In this document: positions 1-4,933 of the stretch, piece by piece | Layout of the letters: each line of letters begins with the position of its first letter | How positions within the stretch are numbered: the stretch's first letter is position 1 | Made by a program: the position numbers and the translations under genes | Notes under the pieces: model-generated | The model's input: only the letters and a program-made list of their open reading frames with translations | Databases searched by the model: none | What the model was told of the DNA's origin: nothing | Assembly: GCA_030039655.1 (NCBI GenBank) | Contig: JASHVC010000194.1 | Location: 1-8,455, forward strand | Length of the DNA stretch: 8,455 nt | Direction: 5' to 3' | From: Xanthobacteraceae bacterium | Lineage (GTDB): Bacteria > Pseudomonadota > Alphaproteobacteria > Rhizobiales > Xanthobacteraceae

Positions 1-557
1 AGCGTCGGATTTTCGGTTGCGGCGCGCAGATAGGAACCCAGCCGCGTGCGCTCAATCGCAAACCATGTAGCCAGGCACACCGCCAAGGAGAGCACGATCA
101 CCCAGGCGCGATAATTGGGCAGAAACATGAAGCCGAGATTGCGGCCGCCCTGCAGCGCGCTCGGAATCTGATACGGCTTCCCGGAAGAGCCGTAGTAGTT
201 GCGGAACAATCCCTCGATGATGAGCGCGAGACCGAAGGTAAGAATCAGGCCGTAGAGATGATCGAGCTTACTCACGTGTCGCAGGAATAGTCTCTCGACG
301 AGGATTCCGGTCGCTCCAATCAGGATCGGGACGACGACAAGCGCTGCCCAATAATTGAGTCCGAGATTTTGCAGCAGCAAATACGCAGCAAACGCGCCCA
401 TCATGTATTGGGCGCCATGGGTGAAATTGATGATGTTGAGCATGCCGAAGATGACGGCAAGCCCGAGGCTCAGCAGAGCGTAGAACGATCCGTTGATCAG
501 GCCGAGCAACAGTTGCCCGAACAGGGCCTGCGACGGAATGCCGAAGATTTCAAACAT
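1..557 (-). CDS. livH: LivH-type branched-chain amino acid ABC transporter permease, 3' end cut by the window edge
   Basis: Inner-membrane permease of a Liv (HAAT) importer; it normally pairs with LivM to form the channel for ligand delivered by a periplasmic binding protein. Translating from the ATG at 557-555 gives 185 uninterrupted residues to the window edge, beginning MFEIFGIPSQALFGQLLLGL. Family hallmarks are visible: the N-terminal segment INGSFYALLSLGLAVIFGMLNIINFTHG (residues about 21-48), then MMGAFAAYLLLQNLGLNYW, ILVERLFLR and LILTFGLALIIEGLFRNYYG. The last residues, RTRLGSYLRAATENPTL, are the start of the cytoplasmic loop that contacts the ATPases. LivH proteins are usually about 290 aa, so roughly the last third is missing. 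The Shine-Dalgarno is weak (GTGGTGGGC directly before ATG), and the gene lies 93 nt after the upstream binding-protein gene. Family assignment is firm; the substrate is unknown. Confidence 0.95.
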   Translation of the reverse strand, partial: MFEIFGIPSQALFGQLLLGLINGSFYALLSLGLAVIFGMLNIINFTHGAQYMMGAFAAYLLLQNLGLNYWAALVVVPILIGATGILVERLFLRHVSKLDHLYGLILTFGLALIIEGLFRNYYGSSGKPYQIPSALQGGRNLGFMFLPNYRAWVIVLSLAVCLATWFAIERTRLGSYLRAATENPT

Positions 558-569
558 GCCCACCACGCT

Positions 570-585
570 CAGAGCTTTCGCTCTG
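570..585 (-). promoter_or_regulatory. Short hairpin with GAAA tetraloop between binding protein and livH
   Basis: On the minus-strand transcript this reads CAGAGC-GAAA-GCTCTG, a perfect 6-bp stem closed by a GNRA-type tetraloop, 12 nt before the livH ATG. No U-run follows, so it does not look like an intrinsic terminator. By inference it could act as an RNA-stability or processing element that keeps binding-protein mRNA more abundant than permease mRNA, as occurs in other ABC operons. The structure is seen; the role is a guess. Confidence 0.4.
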
Positions 586-650
586 TTTCCCCGCGTCTTC
601 GGACAAAGCCCCTCCCCCGGCTGCGAGAGCGGCAGTCGGCAGTGCTGCGC

Positions 651-1859
651 TCAGTTCTGGGCGCTAACCAACGGACAATTATCGTCCTTCAAGGGACGGA
701 ATGCCTCATCCGCCGGAATGGTCGCTTTGAGGATGTAATCGTCGCCGGGATATTTCGATTCTGCCGGCGACTTGACCTGGAACAGATAGGCGGGATGGAT
801 CGTGCGGCCGTCGACGCGAACGGAGCCTTTGCCGAACAGCGGATCGTCGGTCGGCATCTCTTTCATCTTGGCGACCACGGCTTTGCCGTCCGCGCCGCTT
901 TTCAACTCGGCAACGGCCTTCAAATAATGCAGGACCGACGCATAGACGCCGGCCTGGTTCATGCTCGGGAATTTGCCGGGCCGGTCAGCCTGCCAGCGCT
1001 TGGTCCAGGCACGGGTGCCGTCGTTCAAATCCCAGTAGAACGTTTCGGTGAGGACCAGGCCTTGTGCGATCTTCAAGCTAAGCGCCTCGACGTCGGGGAG
1101 GAAGACAAGCAGCCCGGCGAAGTGCTGGCCGCCGGCCGTGATGCCGAATTCGGCACCCTGTTTGATCGAGTTGATGGTATCACCGCCAGCGTTGGCGAGA
1201 CCGATGACCTGCGCCTTCGATTGCTGGGCTTGCAGCAGGAACGACGAGAAATCCTGGTTGTTGAGCGGAACGCTGACGCTGCCGAGCACCTTGCCGCCAT
1301 TCTCGAGAACGACCTTCGTGGTATCGCGCTCCAGCGCATGGCCGAAGGCGTAGTCAGCAGTGATGAAGAACCATGTGGTGCCGCCGGTCTTTACCACCGA
1401 CTTGCCTGTACCGTTGGCGAGCATCCAGGTGTCATAGGTCCAGTGAATGGTGTTGGGCGAGCATTTCGGGCCGGTGAGATCGGAGATCGCCGCGCCGGAG
1501 ACAAGGAACACCTTGTTCTTTTCCCGAGTAACATCGCTCACAGCCAGCGCAACGGCTGAATTCGGCACGTCCGCGATCATGTCGACATGATCGACGTCGT
1601 ACCATTGGCGGGCGATGTTCGAGCCGATGTCGGGCTTGTTCTGATGGTCGGCGCTGACCAAATCGACCTTCAGGCCATGGGCTTCGGGATTGAAGTCCGC
1701 AATCGCCATTTTGGCGGCGGCAAGCGAGCCGGGGCCGGTGTCGTCGGCATAGAGGCTCGCCATATCAGTGAGCACGCCGATCTTGACGTTGACTTGCGCC
1801 TGGGCCGCGGTCGTCATCAGCGCGCCAAGCACAAGTGCCAAACCTGCTGCAGTCCTCAT
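651..1859 (-). CDS. Periplasmic binding protein of Liv-type ABC transporter, downstream (second) copy
   Basis: Type I periplasmic binding protein (Peripla_BP_6 / LivK-like), 402 aa, which captures a ligand in the periplasm and hands it to LivHM. The start is the ATG at 1859-1857, preceded by GGGAGG six nt upstream. It begins MRTAAG, and a hydrophobic signal peptide ends in AQA at residue 21, with mature protein from QVNVKIGVLTDM. An upstream in-frame extension to 1919 would bury the signal peptide and is rejected. Typical features are VKIGVLTDMASLYADD near the N-terminus, NIARQWYDVDHVD (about 81-93), the central TWFFITADYAFGHALERDT (about 162-180) and the hinge/lobe-2 region around residues 221-254. 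There are two cysteines (PKCSP near 133, DDNCP near 395). It matches the upstream copy at about 317 of 402 positions with no gap. The ligand cannot be read from the sequence; amino acids, aromatic acids and amides are all known for this family. Confidence 0.93.
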   Translation of the reverse strand: MRTAAGLALVLGALMTTAAQAQVNVKIGVLTDMASLYADDTGPGSLAAAKMAIADFNPEAHGLKVDLVSADHQNKPDIGSNIARQWYDVDHVDMIADVPNSAVALAVSDVTREKNKVFLVSGAAISDLTGPKCSPNTIHWTYDTWMLANGTGKSVVKTGGTTWFFITADYAFGHALERDTTKVVLENGGKVLGSVSVPLNNQDFSSFLLQAQQSKAQVIGLANAGGDTINSIKQGAEFGITAGGQHFAGLLVFLPDVEALSLKIAQGLVLTETFYWDLNDGTRAWTKRWQADRPGKFPSMNQAGVYASVLHYLKAVAELKSGADGKAVVAKMKEMPTDDPLFGKGSVRVDGRTIHPAYLFQVKSPAESKYPGDDYILKATIPADEAFRPLKDDNCPLVSAQN

Positions 1860-1894
1860 TGCATCCTCCCTGTGGGGCGGGCTTTTTTGCCCTT
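1860..1894 (-). promoter_or_regulatory. Duplicated leader with strong Shine-Dalgarno before second binding-protein gene
   Basis: On the minus strand a small hairpin GGGC-AAAAAA-GCCC (1892-1879) is followed by a C-rich stretch, GGGAGG and the ATG at 1859. The same leader, with one substitution and two missing bases, precedes the first copy at 3168. GGGAGG with a six-nt spacer is a strong ribosome binding site and fixes the start codon. The A-rich loop may keep the site accessible or serve as a processing point; that part is inference. Confidence 0.6.
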
Positions 1895-1899
1895 TGTTA

Positions 1900-1941
1900 C
1901 TAACGTGCAAAGACCCCAAAATAGTGGTGGAGCCCGTCCAT
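1900..1941 (-). pseudogene. Remnant of livF 3' end left between the two binding-protein genes
   Basis: The minus strand from 1941 reads ATG GAC GGG CTC CAC CAC TAT TTT..., giving MDGLHHYFGVFAR and then TAG at 1902-1900. The true livF ends MDKLHDYLGV and then TGA. Seven of ten aligned residues and 23 of 30 bases agree, in the same frame and at the same distance (about 50 nt) from the next binding-protein start. The original stop codon is lost and the frame reads on for three codons to TAG. This is a footprint of the tandem duplication, not a functional gene. In-frame sequence before the ATG (reading VGPLID) no longer clearly matches LivF, so the recognisable relic is about 40-45 nt. Confidence 0.8.
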
Positions 1942-1959
1942 ATCGATCAATGGGCCAAC

Positions 1960-3168
1960 TCACTTCGCAGCGCTGACCAGCGGACAATTATCGTCTTTCA
2001 GCGGGCGAAAGGCTTGGTCCGCCGGAATCGTGGTGCGTAGCGTGTAATAGTCCCCCGGATATTTGGACTCTTCGGGCTTCTTTACTTCGAAGAGATACGC
2101 GGGATGAATCTTGCGGCCATCGGCGCGGATCGTACCTTTACCAAACAGGGGATCGTCCGTTGGCATCTCCTTCATTTTTGCAATGACGACCTTGCCGTCC
2201 GCAGCGCTCTTAAGTTCGGCGACCGCCTTCAGGTAGTGGGTGATCGCGGAATAGACGCCGGCGTGAATCATGGTCGGGAATTTTCCGGCCCGTTCGGCCT
2301 GCCAACGTTTGGTCCACGTGCGGTTGGCATCATTCATGTCCCAATACCAGGTTTCGGTCAGCGTGAGGCCCTGCGCCACTTTCAGACCAAGCGCATTGAC
2401 GTCGCTCACGAACACGAGCAGCCCGGCAAAGTGCTGGCCGCCGGCCGTGATGCCGAACTCAGCGCCTTGCTTGATTGAATTGATGGTGTCGCCCCCGGCA
2501 TTGGCGAGCCCGATAATCTTCGCTTTCGATTGCTGGGCTTGCAGCAGGAACGACGAGAAATCCGCGTTGTTGAGCGGGACGTTGACGCTGCCCAGAACCT
2601 TGCCGCCGTTGGCGACGATAACCGCCGTGGTGTCACGCTCCAACGCATGGCCGAACGCATAGTCGGCAGTGATAAAGAACCAGGTGTCGCCGCCGGTCTT
2701 CACCAGCGCCGTGCCCGTCCCGTTGGCGAGCATCCAAGTGTCATAGGTCCAGTGGATCGTGTCCGGCGAACATTTTGCCCCGGTGAGATCGGAGCTGGCC
2801 GCGCCCGAGACCAGAAACGGCTTGTTCTTCTCCCGCGCCACCTCGTTTACGGCCAGCGCGACGCCGGAATTCGGTACGTCGACAATGACGTCGACGTGGT
2901 CGACATCGAACCATTGGCGCGCGATGTTGGCGCCCACGTCCGGCTTGTTGAGCATGTCGGCACTGACGATGTCGACCTTCAGGCCGTGAGCAGCGGGGTT
3001 GAAATCATCCACTGCCATCTTGGCGGCGGTGACCGATCCGGGACCGCCGAGGTCGGAGTACAGGCCCGACATATCGCTCATCACGCCTATCTTGACGCTG
3101 ACTTGCGCCTGCACCGCGGTCGCCGTCAATGCGGCGAGCGCAACTGCCAAGCTTGCTGCAGTTCTCAT
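1960..3168 (-). CDS. Periplasmic binding protein of Liv-type ABC transporter, upstream (first) copy
   Basis: 402-aa type I periplasmic binding protein paired with the LivGF/LivH importer. The start is the ATG at 3168-3166 with GGGAGG six nt upstream. A longer reading from a TTG at 3219 is rejected because it runs through the leader and buries the signal peptide. The signal peptide is residues 1-21 (ending VQA), with mature protein from QVSVKIGVMSDMSGLYSD. Landmarks are NIARQWFDVDHVD, the central TWFFITADYAFGHALERDT, a strictly shared block at about 221-254, and DDNCPLVSAAK at the C-terminus; the only two cysteines are conserved in both copies. It starts 47 nt after the livF stop, so it is almost certainly in the same operon. 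Compared with the downstream copy, the most divergent ten-residue stretch outside the signal peptide is about 301-310 (IHAGVYSAIT here, NQAGVYASVL there), a candidate specificity region. Ligand unknown. Confidence 0.93.
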   Translation of the reverse strand: MRTAASLAVALAALTATAVQAQVSVKIGVMSDMSGLYSDLGGPGSVTAAKMAVDDFNPAAHGLKVDIVSADMLNKPDVGANIARQWFDVDHVDVIVDVPNSGVALAVNEVAREKNKPFLVSGAASSDLTGAKCSPDTIHWTYDTWMLANGTGTALVKTGGDTWFFITADYAFGHALERDTTAVIVANGGKVLGSVNVPLNNADFSSFLLQAQQSKAKIIGLANAGGDTINSIKQGAEFGITAGGQHFAGLLVFVSDVNALGLKVAQGLTLTETWYWDMNDANRTWTKRWQAERAGKFPTMIHAGVYSAITHYLKAVAELKSAADGKVVIAKMKEMPTDDPLFGKGTIRADGRKIHPAYLFEVKKPEESKYPGDYYTLRTTIPADQAFRPLKDDNCPLVSAAK

Positions 3169-3203
3169 TGCATCCTCCCTCTGGGGCGGGTTTTTGCCCT
3201 GCG
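3169..3203 (-). promoter_or_regulatory. Leader and Shine-Dalgarno before first binding-protein gene
   Basis: The minus strand carries AGGGCAAAAACCCGCCCC and then GGGAGG six nt before the ATG at 3168. GGGC (3199-3196) can pair with GCCC (3187-3184) across an eight-nt A/C-rich loop. The element is nearly identical to the one before the second copy, which supports it as the original of the duplicated leader. The ribosome binding site is clear; the hairpin is short and its role is unproven. Confidence 0.55.
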
Positions 3204-3215
3204 TAACTCTATGTA

Positions 3216-3926
3216 TCAAACTCCAAGATAGTCGTGGAGCTTATCCATATTCGACGTTAGTTGATCACTGGCGAATTGGTCGATGATTCGCCCATGTTCC
3301 ATCACATAGTAGCGGTCGGCAATAGTCGCGGCGAAATGAAAATTCTGCTCGACCAGCAGAATTGTGAAGCCTTGCGCCTTCAGCGTCCCGATCGTGCGCC
3401 CGATCTGCTGGATGATGACGGGCGCCAAGCCCTCGGTCGGTTCGTCCAGCAGCAGAAGCCGTGCTCCAGTCCGCAAGATGCGCGCTATCGCCAGCATTTG
3501 CTGCTCGCCGCCGGAGAGCTTGGTGCCTTGGCTGGTCAGCCGCTCGCGCAGGTTGGGAAACAGTTCGTAAATACGATCGAGATCGAGCCCGCCCGGCCGC
3601 ACCACCGGAGGCAGCAGCAGATTTTCCCGCACATCGAGACTGGCGAAAATGCCGCGCTCCTCCGGGCAAATGGCGACGCCGGCCCGCGCGATCGCATCGG
3701 ATGAAAGCCCGACCAGCTCGCGGCCCTCAAGGCGCACTGAACCGCTGCGCTGTTCAACCATGCCCATAATCGATTTGAGCGTCGTGGTCTTACCAACGCC
3801 GTTGCGCCCGAGCAGCGTCACCACTTCGCCTGCAGGCACGTCGAAGGTGACGCCGTGAAGAATATGAGACTCGCCGTACCAGGCCTGCAGTTCATTCACT
3901 GCCAGCAGCGCGGGTGTCTCAGGCAT
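3216..3926 (-). CDS. livF: LivF-type ABC transporter ATP-binding protein
   Basis: Cytoplasmic ATPase, 236 aa, one of two that power the Liv importer. The start is the ATG at 3926-3924, giving MPETPALLAVNELQAWYGES; it overlaps the livG stop by 8 nt, indicating translational coupling. A longer open frame to 4046 lies inside livG and has no family similarity. Motifs are Walker A GRNGVGKTT (40-48), LivF-specific CPEERGIFASLDVREN (87-102), signature LSGGEQQ (137-143), Walker B LLLLDEPTEGL (157-167) and switch VEQN (192-195). Gln at the usual switch-His position is normal for LivF. Length matches the family (about 233-240 aa). The C-terminal codons were copied into the spacer between the two binding-protein genes. 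Confidence 0.96.
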   Translation of the reverse strand: MPETPALLAVNELQAWYGESHILHGVTFDVPAGEVVTLLGRNGVGKTTTLKSIMGMVEQRSGSVRLEGRELVGLSSDAIARAGVAICPEERGIFASLDVRENLLLPPVVRPGGLDLDRIYELFPNLRERLTSQGTKLSGGEQQMLAIARILRTGARLLLLDEPTEGLAPVIIQQIGRTIGTLKAQGFTILLVEQNFHFAATIADRYYVMEHGRIIDQFASDQLTSNMDKLHDYLGV

Positions 3927-4674
3927 GGCCGGTTCCCAGATAGGCCTCGCGTACGACGGGATTAGCCGACACGGTCTTGTAGTCGCCCTCGGCCAGAATT
4001 TCTCCACGGCTGAGCACGGTGATGCGGTCGCAAAGATTGGCGACAACGCTGAGGTTATGTTCGACCATCAGCACCGTGCGGTGCACCGCGAGCGACTTGA
4101 TCAATGCACTAATGCGATCGATGTCCTCGCGGCCCATGCCCGACATCGGCTCGTCAAGCAACAGCATTTGCGGTTCAAGCGCGATGGTGGTTGCGATCTC
4201 CAGCGCTCGCTTGCGGCCATAGGGCAATTCCACGGCCAGCATGGACGCATATGGCGCGAGCCCGACATCGGCGATCAGCTCCTCAGCTCGCGCGTCGAGC
4301 GCATGGAGGACGCCCTTGCCCCGCCAGAAATCGAATGATCCGCCGCGCTGGCGCTGTAGCGCGATGCGCACGTTTTCCAACACCGTGAGATGCGGAAAGA
4401 CGGCTGAGATCTGAAACGAGCGCACCAACCCGAGGCGGGCGACGTCAGCCGGCTTCAGCGCGGTTATGTCGCGCCCATCGAAGACGATGCGTCCCCGCGT
4501 CGGGCTCAAGAACTTGGTGAGCAGATTGAAGCAGGTGGTCTTTCCCGCGCCGTTCGGGCCGATCATGGCGTGAATGGCGCCGCGCGCGACCCGCAAGTTG
4601 ACGGCGCGCACCGCGACAAAGCCGGCAAAATCTTTGGTCAGGTCTTCGGTTTCGAGGACCGTATCGCCAAGCAC
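3919..4674 (-). CDS. livG: LivG-type ABC transporter ATP-binding protein, GTG start
   Basis: Cytoplasmic ATPase, 251 aa, partner of LivF. The start is taken as GTG at 4674-4672, giving (M)LGDTVLETEDLTKDFAGF, which matches the usual LivG N-terminus; G-rich GGGGGTGGG just upstream can serve as Shine-Dalgarno. No ATG fits, and an in-frame TGA occurs further upstream near 4737. Motifs are Walker A GPNGAGKTT (39-47), Q-loop RSFQIS (85-90), signature region LPYGRKRALEIA (150-161), Walker B MLLLDEPMSGM (170-180) and H-loop VEHN (204-207). The signature has GRKR rather than the common GQQRR, a LivG variant I believe occurs in rhizobial homologues. The C-terminal segment GEILAEGDYKTVSANPVVREAYLG is typical of LivG. 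First gene of the liv operon. Confidence 0.95.
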   Translation of the reverse strand: MLGDTVLETEDLTKDFAGFVAVRAVNLRVARGAIHAMIGPNGAGKTTCFNLLTKFLSPTRGRIVFDGRDITALKPADVARLGLVRSFQISAVFPHLTVLENVRIALQRQRGGSFDFWRGKGVLHALDARAEELIADVGLAPYASMLAVELPYGRKRALEIATTIALEPQMLLLDEPMSGMGREDIDRISALIKSLAVHRTVLMVEHNLSVVANLCDRITVLSRGEILAEGDYKTVSANPVVREAYLGTGHA

Positions 4675-4688
4675 CAGCCCACCCCCAC

Positions 4689-4713
4689 GCCGACATTGTC
4701 GGCATATTCCGAC
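4689..4713 (-). promoter_or_regulatory. Overlapping inverted repeats just upstream of livG
   Basis: GCCGACA-T-TGTCGGC (4689-4703) is a perfect 7-bp inverted repeat around one base. A third arm CCGAC (4709-4713) can pair instead with the GTCGG at 4698-4702, across a six-base loop. The minus transcript can therefore form one of two mutually exclusive small hairpins, ending 15 nt before the livG GTG and next to its G-rich ribosome binding site. It could be a protein operator (dyad) or an RNA switch controlling livG translation. The pairing is seen; the function is inferred. Confidence 0.4.
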
Positions 4714-4755
4714 GAGGCGTAAAGGGCGGATGCGTCAGCGAATCTGAGAAAGGTT

Positions 4756-4787
4756 GACCCGCCCGGGGGGACGGGGCCGGGCGGGTC
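4756..4787 (-). terminator. Strong GC-rich hairpin, possible terminator of the MFS transcript or part of the liv leader
   Basis: There is a perfect 11-bp inverted repeat, GACCCGCCCGG (4756-4766) with CCGGGCGGGTC (4777-4787), around a ten-base loop GGGGACGGGG; a G-U and an A-U pair can extend the stem. On the minus transcript it is followed by AACCTTTCTC, a poor U-tract, so classical intrinsic termination would be weak. It lies about 147 nt after the MFS stop and 81 nt before livG. It is the most stable predicted structure in the window. Confidence 0.5.
4765..4785 (+). other. Canonical G-quadruplex motif
   Basis: The plus strand holds four runs of three or more G separated by very short loops: G6-AC-G4-CC-G3-C-G3. 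This fits the standard G-quadruplex pattern and sits inside the 11-bp hairpin, so duplex, hairpin and quadruplex states compete. Two more G5 runs follow at 4807-4811 and 4815-4819. For the minus-strand genes the G-rich strand is the template. The motif is seen directly; folding in the cell is unproven. Confidence 0.5.
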
Positions 4788-4791
4788 GAGG

Positions 4792-4829
4792 ATCGGCGCG
4801 ATGAGAGGGGGAGCGGGGGTTGCGCCGAT
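4792..4829 (-). repeat. 8-bp inverted repeat with purine/pyrimidine-skewed loop
   Basis: ATCGGCGC (4792-4799) is the exact reverse complement of GCGCCGAT (4822-4829). The 22-base loop is G/A-rich on plus (two G5 runs) and C/T-rich on the minus transcript. It starts four bases from the neighbouring 11-bp hairpin, so the two would stack as consecutive stem-loops in a transcript. Function unknown. Confidence 0.45.
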
Positions 4830-4830
4830 A

Positions 4831-4851
4831 GTGGCAATCGGTACCTGCCAC
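4831..4851 (-). repeat. 6-bp inverted repeat, first of three consecutive hairpins in the MFS-livG spacer
   Basis: GTGGCA (4831-4836) pairs with TGCCAC (4846-4851) across a nine-base loop. One base separates it from the 8-bp inverted repeat. With that repeat and the 11-bp hairpin it forms a row of three stem-loops in 96 bases. This is a modest element on its own; the arrangement is what makes it notable. Confidence 0.35.
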
Positions 4852-4892
4852 ATCGATGGGTCGCGCCGCCCACTCGGAAGGTTCAGACTTCG

Positions 4893-4933
4893 ATAATATT
4901 ATTTTCAGCTTGGCGTTAAGGCCGCCACAGCGC
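4893..4933 (-). promoter_or_regulatory. AT-rich palindrome and small stem just after the MFS gene
   Basis: ATAATATTAT (4893-4902) is a perfect 10-bp palindrome in an otherwise GC-rich spacer. Immediately on the MFS side, TGGCG (4911-4915) can pair with CGCCA (4923-4927) across seven bases. The AT-rich island could be a promoter -10 region or binding site for the liv operon, since it is the only such patch between the MFS stop and livG. No convincing -35/-10 pair with standard spacing was found, so this is tentative. Confidence 0.25.

Larger units (their letters stand above)
651..3248 (-). repeat. Diverged tandem duplication of about 1.31 kb (livF tail + leader + binding-protein gene)
   Basis: Copy one runs from the livF C-terminal codons (3248) through the binding-protein gene ending at 1960. 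Copy two runs from the livF remnant (1941) through the gene ending at 651. The two start codons are 1309 nt apart and the two livF-tail ATG codons 1307 nt apart, so register is kept across the unit. The proteins are about 79% identical without indels. The longest identical DNA block I found is 39 nt, 1216-1254 against 2525-2563. The sequence after the second copy (650-558) does not resemble that after the first, so the other breakpoint is near the end of the binding-protein gene. Confidence 0.85.

Noticed and set aside
369..1559. A 396-codon open frame on the plus strand opposite the second binding-protein gene
   Set aside because: It is antisense to a clear binding-protein gene, is Arg/Gly/Asp-rich without any recognisable domain, and a similar antisense frame appears opposite the duplicate gene. 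High GC content makes such shadows common.
2530..3231. A 233-codon plus-strand open frame opposite the first binding-protein gene
   Set aside because: Shadow of a well-supported minus-strand gene; it ends inside the leader and livF tail region and has no family resemblance.
3927..4046. N-terminal extension of LivF by 40 residues
   Set aside because: It lies inside livG in another frame, has no LivF similarity, and the ATG at 3926 gives the normal family length and the typical ATGCCTGA coupling overlap.
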